This document shows, piece by piece, positions 8,724-18,334 of a DNA stretch of 64,000 nt. Numbering within the stretch: position 1 is the stretch's first letter; each line of letters opens with the position of its first letter. The translations under genes and the position numbers were made by a program. Source of the DNA: Bacillota bacterium (GTDB lineage Bacteria > Bacillota > Sulfobacillia > Sulfobacillales > JAIMBI01); assembly GCA_021846565.1 (NCBI GenBank), contig JAJZWS010000005.1, forward strand, positions 22,927 to 86,926, in the 5' to 3' direction. Under the pieces are notes generated by a model that was not told the DNA's origin, made no database searches, and saw nothing but the letters and a program-made list of their open reading frames with translations.

Positions 8724-9656
8724 ATGCCAATCGTGGCACAGGGGCTGCAAGTGTTGTTTGTTCTGGCATTCGCGCCACTTTTAAAGGGCATCATGGATCG
8801 GGTGAAGGCTCGCGGCATGCGGCGACAAGGCCCTCCGTGGGTTCAGCCCTATCGGAATCTGTGGAAGTGGGCTCACAAGTCCATCGTGCGCACCCCATAC
8901 ACCACGGGCCTCGCGGACTGGGTTCCCGTGTTATATTTCACGGCGCCCCTGATAGTGACTCTGTTAATCCCGGTGTTGACCACCATGCCGCTGCCGCTCG
9001 CGTTTATGGCGGACATTTTGGGCGGCGGACTCATTTTGGCCGGAGCCGGCTTTCTGCTGTTGTTCTACGCCCTGGACTCGGGCAGCGCCTACGCGGCCAT
9101 TGGGGTGAGCCGCATCCGGCTCATCGGCACCCTGGGGGAACCACTGACGGTGATGGCCGTGTTCACGGCCGCCGCCGTGGGACACTCGACGATTCCCTAC
9201 ACGGTCAATCAGGCGTTCTTCGCCCAAAGTTTCTTCGCCCCGGTGCACCTGTTGGTGCTCCTGGCCTGGTTGCTGCTGCTGCTGGCCGAGGCCGGCCGCC
9301 TACCGGTGGACAACCCCGATTCGTCCCAGGAGCTGTCGCTCATCGACCCCAACCGGGTGTTTGAAGCCAGCGGCCCGGATCTGGCGCTGCTGGAGTGGGG
9401 CGGGTGGATGAAGTACACCGTGCTGTCCATCATTCTGGTGAACGTGTTGGGCTGGCCCGTGGGATTGGCGGCGATGCTGACGCCCGGCGCGCTGGCGCTG
9501 GCGATTCTGACGACGGCCGCCAAGCTGGTGGTGGTGGGGCTCGTGGTGGTGGGCATTGAGCTGTCTTTCGCCAAGCTCCGGCTGATGCGCATTGCGGAGT
9601 ACCTGACGCTCTCGGTGGCCTTGGCCGCGCTGGCGGCCTTGGCCGCCGGGCTCTAG
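8724..9656 (+). CDS. HyfC/HycD/NuoH-like membrane subunit (Ehr cluster 1)
   Basis: LAEAGRLPVDNPDSSQELSLIDPNRVFEASGPDLALLEWGGWMK; RBS AGAGGAG before ATG. Confidence 0.85.
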   Translation: MPIVAQGLQVLFVLAFAPLLKGIMDRVKARGMRRQGPPWVQPYRNLWKWAHKSIVRTPYTTGLADWVPVLYFTAPLIVTLLIPVLTTMPLPLAFMADILGGGLILAGAGFLLLFYALDSGSAYAAIGVSRIRLIGTLGEPLTVMAVFTAAAVGHSTIPYTVNQAFFAQSFFAPVHLLVLLAWLLLLLAEAGRLPVDNPDSSQELSLIDPNRVFEASGPDLALLEWGGWMKYTVLSIILVNVLGWPVGLAAMLTPGALALAILTTAAKLVVVGLVVVGIELSFAKLRLMRIAEYLTLSVALAALAALAAGL

Positions 9657-9708
9657 CGGCGGATTGGCGCCGATCCGGTTGCAGACTTTGTGTTGAAGGA
9701 GGAGCGCC

Positions 9709-10329
9709 ATGCCGGTGTGGTTGGTGCATCCCACGCTGATGGCCGAAGCGGGGGCGGCGGTGGTGTGGCTCGCGGCGAATCTCATTGCGCTGGCCCGCCG
9801 GCCCGCCACGGCCATCAGTTGGTATGCGATCGCGGGACTGGTCGAGGGGGGGCTGGCCGTGTTATGGGGGCTGGCCCACCACCAGGCCGCCTGGTGGAGC
9901 ATGGGGATTTTGTGGATGGCCGCCAAGGGCGTCGTGGTGCCGCGGTGGCTGTTGGCGGCGCTGCCGCCGGACCGGTGGGAACTGGTCGCGTCCGGCACCC
10001 CGCGCCTGCTGCTGGGCAGCGCGGTGCTGGTGGTGGTGACCGTGGCCGCCGGAGGATCGGCGGGGGTGGCGGTGGCGGCGCTGTTGACCCCGTTTTGGCT
10101 TTTGACCCAGCGGCGCGAGCTGTGGGTGGCCGCCATCCTGCTGATGGAGGCGGAAGTGGCGCTCGGCTTTGTCGCGCTGGGCGCGCACGTCGCACCGGCG
10201 ACGGTCGATGTCCTGGACGTGGCCGAGGTCCTGTGGGCCGGGGCCCTGCTGGCGTGGCTGCTGCGGCGGGGCCGGCTGGATTGGGATGAGCCGATTCACA
10301 CGACGGCGCTTCGGCGTCTGAGGGGGTAG
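9709..10329 (+). CDS. HyfE-like small membrane subunit (Ehr cluster 1)
   Basis: hydrophobic ORF in the HyfE position between HyfC- and HyfF-like genes; WMAAKGVVVPRWL resembles HyfE K-V-I-P segment. Confidence 0.65.
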   Translation: MPVWLVHPTLMAEAGAAVVWLAANLIALARRPATAISWYAIAGLVEGGLAVLWGLAHHQAAWWSMGILWMAAKGVVVPRWLLAALPPDRWELVASGTPRLLLGSAVLVVVTVAAGGSAGVAVAALLTPFWLLTQRRELWVAAILLMEAEVALGFVALGAHVAPATVDVLDVAEVLWAGALLAWLLRRGRLDWDEPIHTTALRRLRG

Positions 10330-10334
10330 GCGAC

Positions 10335-11663
10335 GTGGCGGTATGGGTTCCCATCGCATGGGTGATCGGGATGGGAGCATTGGCGTCCGGGCGGGGCCGC
10401 TGGCCACTGGTGGCGGCCGCCGGCACGGCCTTGGCGGCGGCACTGGACGTGTCGCGCGCGCTGGCGCACCCGGCCTGGACGGCCGAATATGGGGCGTTGG
10501 TCCTGGTGCTGGCCACCTTTGCGCTCATCATGTCGCCCGCCTATTTCCTGGGGGCAGCGGTTCACCACCCGTGGCCCGCGGCCCGCGAGCGCTGGTACTA
10601 CGCTTGGCTCGGGGTGTTTGCGGCGGCGCTCCTGGCGCTGGCGGCGCCGTGGCCGCTGGTGGATCTGTGGGTGGCCGTGGAAGCCACGACGCTGTCATCG
10701 GTGCTGCTGGTGGCCCTGCCCCCCGGCGCCGGGCCGTTTGAGGCTTCGTGGAAGTACGTGACGCTGGCCATGCTGGGCGGACTGCTGGCGTTGGGCGGCA
10801 TCCTGCTGATGCAAAGTGGCGCGGCGGCCGACGTGGCCGTGGGGGCGCTGTTGATGCTGGTGGGCTTTGGGATCAAGGCGGGCTTGGTGCCGTTCCACAC
10901 CTGGCTGCCGGACGCGCATGCCGAGGCGCCCGCCCCGGTGTCGGGCCTGCTGTCAGGGGCCGAGCTGGGGGGGATTCTTATCGTGGCGTGGCGCGGACTC
11001 ACGCTGGCTCAGGGGCTCCTGCACCAGCACTGGCCACTTCTGGCGCTTTTGGCGCTGGGGCTCCTGTCCCTGCTGGTGGGGGTGGCTTTGATATCTCGCC
11101 AGCACAATCTGAAGCGTCTGTTGGCGTACTCGTCCGTCGAGCACATGGGGGTCATTGCGGTGGGGCTGGCTTTTGGGGGGCCGGCTCTCTTAGGGGCGTT
11201 TCTGCACGTGTTTACCCACGGGTTGGCCAAAAGCCAGGCGTTTTATCTCTCCGGGTCGGTGCAGGCGCACTACGGGACCGTGGACACGCGGCACATTCAC
11301 GGCCTGGGCCGCCGACTCCCGTGGACGGCCGGGGGTCTCATGGTGGCCATCGGAGCTCTGGCCGGCCTGCCGCCGCTGGGGCCGTTTTGGAGTGAGTGGC
11401 TGGTCATTCAGGGAGGGTTGGCGGACAAGGGGATGGCGGTGTGGGCGGCTCTGACGGCGCTGCTGCTGGCTGGCGGCTTCGTGGCGCTCATGTACCGGCT
11501 GCCGCGGCTCTGGCAGGGCTCTCGGCCTCCGGTGCCCCCCGAGGGGGCGGGGCCGCCGGAGTCCAAATTCCTTTCCCTGCCTGTACTGTTGATGTCCAGC
11601 CTCACGATGTCGGCCGGGGTGGTCGTGCCCTGGGTGTTCCTGGGGTTGGGACGGGGGGTGTAG
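10335..11663 (+). CDS. HyfF/NuoM-N-like antiporter-type subunit (Ehr cluster 1)
   Basis: GFGIKAGLVPFHTWLPDAHAEAPAPVSGLLSG, LLAYSSVEHMGV, FTHGLAKSQAFYLSGS. Confidence 0.85.
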   Translation: MAVWVPIAWVIGMGALASGRGRWPLVAAAGTALAAALDVSRALAHPAWTAEYGALVLVLATFALIMSPAYFLGAAVHHPWPAARERWYYAWLGVFAAALLALAAPWPLVDLWVAVEATTLSSVLLVALPPGAGPFEASWKYVTLAMLGGLLALGGILLMQSGAAADVAVGALLMLVGFGIKAGLVPFHTWLPDAHAEAPAPVSGLLSGAELGGILIVAWRGLTLAQGLLHQHWPLLALLALGLLSLLVGVALISRQHNLKRLLAYSSVEHMGVIAVGLAFGGPALLGAFLHVFTHGLAKSQAFYLSGSVQAHYGTVDTRHIHGLGRRLPWTAGGLMVAIGALAGLPPLGPFWSEWLVIQGGLADKGMAVWAALTALLLAGGFVALMYRLPRLWQGSRPPVPPEGAGPPESKFLSLPVLLMSSLTMSAGVVVPWVFLGLGRGV

Positions 11664-11664
11664 C

Positions 11665-13047
11665 ATGGCCGACCGCATGATCGTGGGAATTCCGGAGTCG
11701 CACGCAACCGATCCGCTGTCCGATGCGCTGGGACAGATGGCGCGCGACGGCGCCGCCCTGCTGCACGCGTTCCTGAGCGCGCGCGGGCTCACGTTGGTCA
11801 TCGCACCGGCAGCCCGGGGCGCGCCGGAGGAGATGGTCCTGGGGCCCGGTCCGTTCTCGCGGCCCACTCGCGCGGGCCATCAGCTGTTTTGGGGGATCGA
11901 GCACACGCTGCCCCCGATCGTGTGGCATCATGCCAGCCGGCGGCGCCCCGTACGGGGGCGGGGACTGCACCTCATGCCGCTCGGCCCGGTGCGCGGTGAC
12001 GTGTCCGAGTCGCTCGCGTACCAGCTGGTGGTGCTGGGCGACGAGATTCACCAGGTGCGGCTGCGTGCCGGGTACAAGCGGCGGCACGTGGCCGAGGCCA
12101 TGACGGGGGCGGATGTGTCGGCCGCCCTCCAGGTGGCCGAGCGGGTGACGGGGACCTCGCGGGTCGCGCACGCCCTGGCGTTTTCCCTGGCGGTGGAACA
12201 GGCGCTGGGCATCGGGGTGTCTGCCGCCGACCAAGAGGCCCGGGTGGTGCTGGCCGAGTTGGAGCGCATCACGAGCCACGTAGGGGATCTGGCGCTGTTG
12301 GCGGCGTCGACGGGCACCGTGGCGGCCGCTGCCGACTGGTTTCGCCTCAAAGAGACCCTGCTCAGGTTTCAGGCGGCGCTCACCGGGCACCGGTATCTCA
12401 TGGGGGTGGTGGGGCCGGGTGGGCACCGCCGGCCGCTGTCCCGCGAGCTGTCGGCGCTGCCCGCGCTGCTGGCCGCGGTCCGGGCGCAGGTGGACGCCGT
12501 CGCCAGTGCGCTGGACGTCACCAACAGCTATCTGGATCGGCTGCACGGTGCGGGCCGCCTGCCCGAATCCCCGGACGGCGGGGTGTACTGGACGGGGTTT
12601 GTGGGCAAAAGTGCCGGACTCATGCGGGACACGCGCTGGGATGCCCCGTATGCCGCGTATGGGGCCCTCACGGCCGGTCTGGCGCCCGTGTCCGTCAATC
12701 GGCCCGATGCTTACGGCCGCGCCTGGGTGCGTCTGGGCGAGGTGCGCCAGAGCTTGCAGATGCTGTCGCGGGTGATGGATTTTAGGTCTCCGGTCGAGAC
12801 CGCGGCGCCCCCCGAGAGGCAGGGTGGCGACCGGGGGGTGGGCTACGGGATGGTGGAGGCGCCCCGCGGCCGCCTGTGCTACCGCCTAGCGGTGCACGCG
12901 GGGCGCGTTCGCGCGGCGTCGCTCACCACGCCGTCCCAACTCAACTGGCCCGCGGTGCCGCTGGCGTTGGAGCAGCGAAACATCCTGCAGGATTTTCCCA
13001 TCATTGACGCGAGCTTCTCCCTGGCTGTGTCCGCGTTGGACTTGTAG
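11665..13047 (+). CDS. HyfG/NuoD-like large subunit lacking Ni-Fe cysteines (Ehr cluster 1)
   Basis: LMPLGPVRGDVSESLAYQL, AERVTGTSRVAHALAF, LERITSHVGDLALLA; terminal IIDASFSLAVSALDL; only one Cys in the protein. Confidence 0.8.
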   Translation: MADRMIVGIPESHATDPLSDALGQMARDGAALLHAFLSARGLTLVIAPAARGAPEEMVLGPGPFSRPTRAGHQLFWGIEHTLPPIVWHHASRRRPVRGRGLHLMPLGPVRGDVSESLAYQLVVLGDEIHQVRLRAGYKRRHVAEAMTGADVSAALQVAERVTGTSRVAHALAFSLAVEQALGIGVSAADQEARVVLAELERITSHVGDLALLAASTGTVAAAADWFRLKETLLRFQAALTGHRYLMGVVGPGGHRRPLSRELSALPALLAAVRAQVDAVASALDVTNSYLDRLHGAGRLPESPDGGVYWTGFVGKSAGLMRDTRWDAPYAAYGALTAGLAPVSVNRPDAYGRAWVRLGEVRQSLQMLSRVMDFRSPVETAAPPERQGGDRGVGYGMVEAPRGRLCYRLAVHAGRVRAASLTTPSQLNWPAVPLALEQRNILQDFPIIDASFSLAVSALDL

Positions 13048-13102
13048 CGCCCACACAGACGCAACGCCCGGGAGAAGTTGCCACACGAGAAGGGAGCGCC
13101 GC

Positions 13103-13639
13103 ATGTTTTATCGACGATGGCTTATGCACTATCTGAAGCGGCCGGTGGTGACCAGCTTTCCGGGTCAAGTCGACCCGGCCGCTCCCGCGCGCGCCCCGCT
13201 GGAGCCAGCCGCCCATCCGCTGTTTCGCCAATCGCTCACCCTGCGTCAGGTGGATGGGGGGTCGTGCAACGGCTGCGAGGCGGAGATCCAGCTGCTGGCG
13301 AGCCCGGTCTACGATCTGTCGCGCTTTGGCTTCGCGCTCTCTCCGTCGCCCCGCCATGCGGACCTGCTGCTCGTGACCGGCGTCATCACCGAGGCGATGG
13401 TGCCCGTCATCCGCACCGCCTACGACGCCATGCCTGAACCCCGCCTGGTGGTGGCGGTGGGCGCGTGTGCCACCGAGGACGGCGGCGGGTTTCACGGCAT
13501 GCCGGGGGTGGTGGGGCGGCTGGACGGGGTGGTCCCCGTGGCCGTGCGCATTCCCGGATGCCCACCCAGCCCCAACGACCTCCTGGCGGGACTGCTGGCA
13601 GCGGTCGGGCGCCCCGCACGCACCGCGGAGGCCCGCTGA
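13103..13639 (+). CDS. HyfI/NuoB-like small subunit (Ehr cluster 1)
   Basis: GGSCNGCEAEI, VGACATEDGG, PGCPPSPNDLLAGLL. Confidence 0.85.
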   Translation: MFYRRWLMHYLKRPVVTSFPGQVDPAAPARAPLEPAAHPLFRQSLTLRQVDGGSCNGCEAEIQLLASPVYDLSRFGFALSPSPRHADLLLVTGVITEAMVPVIRTAYDAMPEPRLVVAVGACATEDGGGFHGMPGVVGRLDGVVPVAVRIPGCPPSPNDLLAGLLAAVGRPARTAEAR

Positions 13640-15624
13640 TGCTCGCGGCCGCGCTCTTGGTGCTGCTGACCGCGATTGCCGCCGGGCTCGGCCTGCTGCA
13701 CGCGGGTCGGCCTCGGTCGCGCGCCGGGGCGCGCCTGGCGGTTGGCACCTGGTTCGCGCTGGCCATGGCGGGCGCGGTAGGGCTAATTTGGCGCAGTGGC
13801 ACGCTGCGTCTGGTCACGCCGGTGGGGTCGGTGGGATGGCACGTGGATCCGTGGGTGGCTGGCTGGCTCATGGTCGTGGGGCTGATGGGCGGTTTCGCCG
13901 TGAGTGCGCGGGCCGCGGCCGGGGCGGTGCCGGGAGAAATGATCGCGGTCAGCTGGCTGGCGGTGGGCGTGGCCGGCATCTTAACTGCTGCCGATGCCCT
14001 GACCCTGGTGCTGGCATGGGGTCTTTTGACCGCGTCCGCCTATGGGGCGGTGGTGGCCGGGGCGCACCGGGCACGGGTGCTGGCCGCGGGCTGGGTGCTC
14101 CTGGTGATGAATGAGCTGGGCACCGCCGCGCTCATCGTCGGCGCCATCCTGCTGACAACCCAAGTTGCGGTCGGCCCGGTGGCGGACGTCGCCGCGCTGT
14201 TGGGTCTGTTGGGCCTAGGTGCGAAGACGGGGCTGTTCCCCTTTCAGGTATGGCTGCCGGTGGCGGAACCCGAGGCGCCTGGGGTGGTGGCCGGTGTGTT
14301 GTCCGGGGTGACCACGGCGGTGGTGATGGTGGCACTGGGTCAGTGGTACGGCTGGACGCATCCGGACCTGACCGTGGGCTGGATCACGGTGGGGCTCGGG
14401 GTGGTGGGCGGCGCCCTGGGGGCGGTTCACGCGGCCCTGGACCATGACTTGAAGCGGGTGTTGGCGTACTCCACCGTCGAGTGGATGGGACTCGCCACCG
14501 CGCTGCTGGGCCTCTCCGTCGTCTTTCTCCGCACCGGTGCCCCCGCCCCCGCGGGTGTGGCGCTGGCCGCGTTTTATGCCGTGGCCCTCATGCATCTAGG
14601 CGCCAAGACGGCGGCCTTTGGCATTGCCGGGTGGGTAGAGCAGGCGGGCGCGGGGCGGCGGCTGGATGCCTTGGGAGGGCTGTATCGCCGAGCCGGGTGG
14701 CTCGCGCGGTGGGCGCTTTTGGCCGTGATTGCCCTGATGGCGCTGCCGCCCACCGGAGGGTATTTGGCGGAGTGGCTATCCCTGGAATCCGTCTTCATGG
14801 AAAGCGCCGGGCCGCTTAAGCCGCCGCTTCTGGTCGTGGGCATCCTGCTGGCGCTTTTGGCCGCCACGGGCGCCACCGCCATGCTGCGCTGGTATGGCGC
14901 CGTATTTCTGGGGCCTCCGCGCGGCCGCAAGCTGCCGCGCCGTCCCGACGCGGGGTCCGTCCGCCTGGTGGGGGCCGGTGCGGTGCTGGCCGCCGTGGCG
15001 GGTGTGGGGGTCGGGTGGTGGCTGCCATTTGCGGCGCGCTGGGCGCCCCCGCTCGTGGGTCAGCCCGTGCTGCGGCACCTGGTGGCCCGGACGTTTGGTG
15101 CGCATCCGGCCCCGGCGCTGCTGGTATCCCTGGGCGGGCGCGTGTTTGCCGGGCTGCCTGGCGCGCCGGGCGCCATCGTGTTTCCGGGTCCGGGATTCAC
15201 GGCCATCGCCCCTTGGTATCTGCTGTGGTTCGGCGGTGCGATGGTGCTCGGCGTGGCGTGGGCGCGCCGCGCGTGGATGCGGCGGCACCAACTGACCGTA
15301 CGCCGGGAGGCGCCTTGGTCCGGCGGGTCCCACTATCGGCGGGAACACGCGTGGACCGCCACCGCGCTGACGCACCCCTTGCGGCTGGCCTTTGCCCCCG
15401 TGATTCGTCTCACGCGCCGCCGGCAGGAGGGGGCGGTGGTGCGTGTGGACACGGACATCGCCGATCGCCTGCTGGAGCAGGGGATGCGGCCCGTGCAGCG
15501 ATGGGTCGGGCGCATAGCCGATGCGCTCGCCCAAACCGAGTCGGGGCTGGTGAGCCACTATGTCTTGTATGTGCTGGCGGCTCTTGCGGTGGGGCTTTTG
15601 GCGCTCGGCCTCCACGCCGGCTGA
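13639..15624 (+). CDS. HyfB/NuoL-like antiporter-type subunit (Ehr cluster 1)
   Basis: GLGAKTGLFPFQVWLPVAEPEAPGVVAGVLSG, VLAYSTVEWMGL; long hydrophilic C-terminus; start overlaps upstream stop. Confidence 0.85.
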   Translation: MLAAALLVLLTAIAAGLGLLHAGRPRSRAGARLAVGTWFALAMAGAVGLIWRSGTLRLVTPVGSVGWHVDPWVAGWLMVVGLMGGFAVSARAAAGAVPGEMIAVSWLAVGVAGILTAADALTLVLAWGLLTASAYGAVVAGAHRARVLAAGWVLLVMNELGTAALIVGAILLTTQVAVGPVADVAALLGLLGLGAKTGLFPFQVWLPVAEPEAPGVVAGVLSGVTTAVVMVALGQWYGWTHPDLTVGWITVGLGVVGGALGAVHAALDHDLKRVLAYSTVEWMGLATALLGLSVVFLRTGAPAPAGVALAAFYAVALMHLGAKTAAFGIAGWVEQAGAGRRLDALGGLYRRAGWLARWALLAVIALMALPPTGGYLAEWLSLESVFMESAGPLKPPLLVVGILLALLAATGATAMLRWYGAVFLGPPRGRKLPRRPDAGSVRLVGAGAVLAAVAGVGVGWWLPFAARWAPPLVGQPVLRHLVARTFGAHPAPALLVSLGGRVFAGLPGAPGAIVFPGPGFTAIAPWYLLWFGGAMVLGVAWARRAWMRRHQLTVRREAPWSGGSHYRREHAWTATALTHPLRLAFAPVIRLTRRRQEGAVVRVDTDIADRLLEQGMRPVQRWVGRIADALAQTESGLVSHYVLYVLAALAVGLLALGLHAG

Positions 15625-15679
15625 CCTCAAGGGGTCCTGCACGGAGCGATGACCAAGACGTGAAGAGGACCGAAGCGCG

Positions 15680-15706
15680 GACGGGCGGCCACAGCGCCCG
15701 TCTTTT
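15680..15706 (+). terminator. rho-independent terminator after Ehr cluster 1
   Basis: GACGGGCG-GCCACAG-CGCCCGTC followed by TTTT. Confidence 0.8.
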
Positions 15707-15811
15707 GCTTGGGTGGCGTCGCCGACGAAATACGGTGCAGAAGCGGGCTGACGGGAGATACCGCGAGGCGAAAGGACGACGGGACGGGAATCCCTCTGGT
15801 GCACGGCCCGT

Positions 15812-15840
15812 TTGACAGGCAGGGTGTGAAACCGTACACT
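15812..15840 (+). promoter_or_regulatory. sigma-A-like promoter
   Basis: TTGACA-N17-TACACT. Confidence 0.65.
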
Positions 15841-15903
15841 CTTGGTAGAAAGTTTATATAGCGAAATAAATCTGGCCGTTTCCACAAGCGAGGGAGGCGT
15901 CGC

Positions 15904-18201
15904 GTGTCACAGCGATCCATGAGCCCGGCCCAGTCATCCAACCGCATTGCTGACTCCAGGCGGTGGTGGGCGCTGGCCGCGGTGTTAATTACGATGTTTT
16001 TCTCGTCCATGGACCAGACGGCCGTGTCGACCGCCATGCCGTCCATCATCGGGCAGTTGCAGGGCCTGTCGCTGTACTCGTGGGTGTTCACGGCTTACAT
16101 GATGGCGTCGGCCGTCACCGTGCCCATCTACGGCAAGCTGTCCGACTCCTACGGCCGAAAGCCCTTTTACGTGTTTGGGCTCGTGGTGTTCATGGTGGGG
16201 TCGGCCATCTCGGGTCAAGCCTACAGCATGATGGACCTCATTATGGCCCGCGCGCTGCAGGGCATCGGGGCTGGTGCCATGCTTACTATGCCGCGCGCCA
16301 CCATCGGCGACATTTTCAACCCGCGGGAGCGCGGCCGCTGGATGGGCGTCATCGGGGCCGTGTTTGGGCTGGCGTCCATCGTCGGACCGACACTCGGGGG
16401 CTGGATCACCGACAGTTTTGGATGGCGTTGGGTGTTTTACGTCAACCTGCCCATCGCGGCAGTGGCGCTGGTGCTGGTGCTGGTAAGTCTGCCCACGGTG
16501 CGCGCAGCGCGGGCCGCGAGGGCCGACTGGCCGGGCATCGCGCTCCTGATTGTCGGGCTGCTGCCGATCCTCCTCGGGTTGACGTGGGCAGGATCTGAAT
16601 ACGCGTGGGGATCCTGGGTGGTGCTGTCGCTCTTTGGCCTGGGGGCGGTGGCGCTTGGGGCGTTTGTGCTGGTGGAGCTCCGGAGTCAGGATGCCGTGCT
16701 GGCGCCGGCGCTGTTCAAAAGCCGGACGTTTACCAGCTCGGTCGTGGTGCAGCTCCTGGTGTCGATGGCGATGTTCGGCGCCCTCATGTACCTCCCCCTG
16801 TATGCGCAGGGGGTCATTGGGCTGTCGGCGGCGGCCAGCGGCGCCATTATGACGCCCATGATGCTGGCCTTCATCGGGGCCAGCGTGGTGGCGGGACAAA
16901 TCATGACCAAGACCGGCCGCTACCGGTTGATGGCGCATGTCAGTGCCCTGGTGATGGCCGTAGGCATGTTTCTCTTGATGAGCATGACCGCGTCAACCAG
17001 CTACACGACCGCCATGCTGAACGTCGTGGTGATGGGGCTGGGCGTGGGTGGGGTGATGCCCATCCTGAATGTGGCCGTCCAAAACGCCTTTCCCTATGAG
17101 GTGATGGGCACGGTCAACGCGACGCAGCAGTTTGCGAGCTCGCTCGGCGGCGTGATTGCCGCACCGATTCTGGGCACCCTCATGACGCGCACATTTGCCG
17201 CCCGGCTGCCTGGGCTCATGCCGGTCCGCCTGACGGCGTTGCTGGCGCACCTGCCGGCGTCGGTGCGCAATGCCGTCACCAATCCGGCCAGCCTGACCAA
17301 CGCCGCCGCGCAAACGGCGCTGGGCCGAGAGTTTCGGACCCTGGGCCCGCTGGGCGGGCAGATGTATGGCAGCTTCCTGCACGCCGTGCGCGTGGCGCTG
17401 GCCGACGGCATGCACCAGCTGTTTTTAGCGGGGTTCGTGTTTGCGGTGGCGGCGCTCTTGGGCACGTTGGCTCTCCGAGAGGTTCCGCTCCGCACCAATG
17501 AGTACTTCACCGAGCCGACGGTGGCGGCGGACGAGGGACCAGACGTCGGCCGGCGGGTGGTGGTCACCCTGTCGGCCGCGTACGGCGCCGGTGGCAGTGC
17601 CGTGGGGCGGCAACTGGCCCAGGCACTGGAGTTGCCGTTTCTGGATCGCCTCATCTCCGAGGGGGCGCTGTTTGCCGACGAGGCGAGCCGCTGGCCGATG
17701 GCGGACAATCCGGCAGGCGCGCGGTGGGCGCGCCTCGCGCACCTGCTCACACTGGCCGGGGTCAATGTCCCGCTCGCGCCCGACGGCACATGGGAAGAGC
17801 AAAAGTTCCGGGCCGATACGGAAGCGGTCATGCGGGAGGCCGCCAGCGCGCGGGGGGCCGTGGTGGTGGGACGCGCGGCGGCCCTGGTGTTTGCCCGGGA
17901 CCCATCCGGCTTTCACGTGCGGCTGACGGGACCCGGGGAGGCGCGCTACGCCCGCGTGGCCAAGCGGCGGGCCGTGACCGCCGAGCAGTTTCGCGCAGTG
18001 GACCGCGCGCGCGAAGAGTATGTGCGTCACTTCTACCACGTGGATCCCACCGATCCGACGGGCTACGACCTCGTTGTCGACACCGGGAAGCTGTCGGAGG
18101 GCGAGGTGGTGGACCGCATTCGGGGCGCGCTGTCCGCCCACGCTCGCGACCCGCGCCGCACGGCACGCCCGGTGCCGCGACCCCTCACGGACCCCTGGTA
18201 G
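15904..18201 (+). CDS. MFS (DHA2/EmrB-type) transporter fused to C-terminal cytidylate-kinase-like domain
   Basis: MFS: FFSSMDQTAVSTAMPSIIGQL, YGKLSDSYGRKP, ALQGIGAGAM; from about 17557 VVVTLSAAYGAGGSAVGRQLAQALELPFLD...GAVVVGRAAALVF...YDLVVDTGKLS (Cytidylate_kin2-like). Confidence 0.85.
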   Translation: MSQRSMSPAQSSNRIADSRRWWALAAVLITMFFSSMDQTAVSTAMPSIIGQLQGLSLYSWVFTAYMMASAVTVPIYGKLSDSYGRKPFYVFGLVVFMVGSAISGQAYSMMDLIMARALQGIGAGAMLTMPRATIGDIFNPRERGRWMGVIGAVFGLASIVGPTLGGWITDSFGWRWVFYVNLPIAAVALVLVLVSLPTVRAARAARADWPGIALLIVGLLPILLGLTWAGSEYAWGSWVVLSLFGLGAVALGAFVLVELRSQDAVLAPALFKSRTFTSSVVVQLLVSMAMFGALMYLPLYAQGVIGLSAAASGAIMTPMMLAFIGASVVAGQIMTKTGRYRLMAHVSALVMAVGMFLLMSMTASTSYTTAMLNVVVMGLGVGGVMPILNVAVQNAFPYEVMGTVNATQQFASSLGGVIAAPILGTLMTRTFAARLPGLMPVRLTALLAHLPASVRNAVTNPASLTNAAAQTALGREFRTLGPLGGQMYGSFLHAVRVALADGMHQLFLAGFVFAVAALLGTLALREVPLRTNEYFTEPTVAADEGPDVGRRVVVTLSAAYGAGGSAVGRQLAQALELPFLDRLISEGALFADEASRWPMADNPAGARWARLAHLLTLAGVNVPLAPDGTWEEQKFRADTEAVMREAASARGAVVVGRAAALVFARDPSGFHVRLTGPGEARYARVAKRRAVTAEQFRAVDRAREEYVRHFYHVDPTDPTGYDLVVDTGKLSEGEVVDRIRGALSAHARDPRRTARPVPRPLTDPW

Positions 18202-18334
18202 CGGGCCGCCCACAGGATCCGCCAGCCGGTGGGTCTGTTTGCTTGCGGGCGACGCCAACCAATGGCGCCTCGGCACGTTCAAGAGGGGAAGGCCAAAGGA
18301 CGCTCTTGGGGAGGAAGACGACACGGTGGGGACG

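Noticed and set aside
11665-13047. Annotation as a [NiFe]-hydrogenase large subunit / formate hydrogenlyase
   Set aside because: All L1 and C-terminal Ni-Fe ligand cysteines are absent, so hydrogenase activity is not supported; the same applies to 42561-44108.
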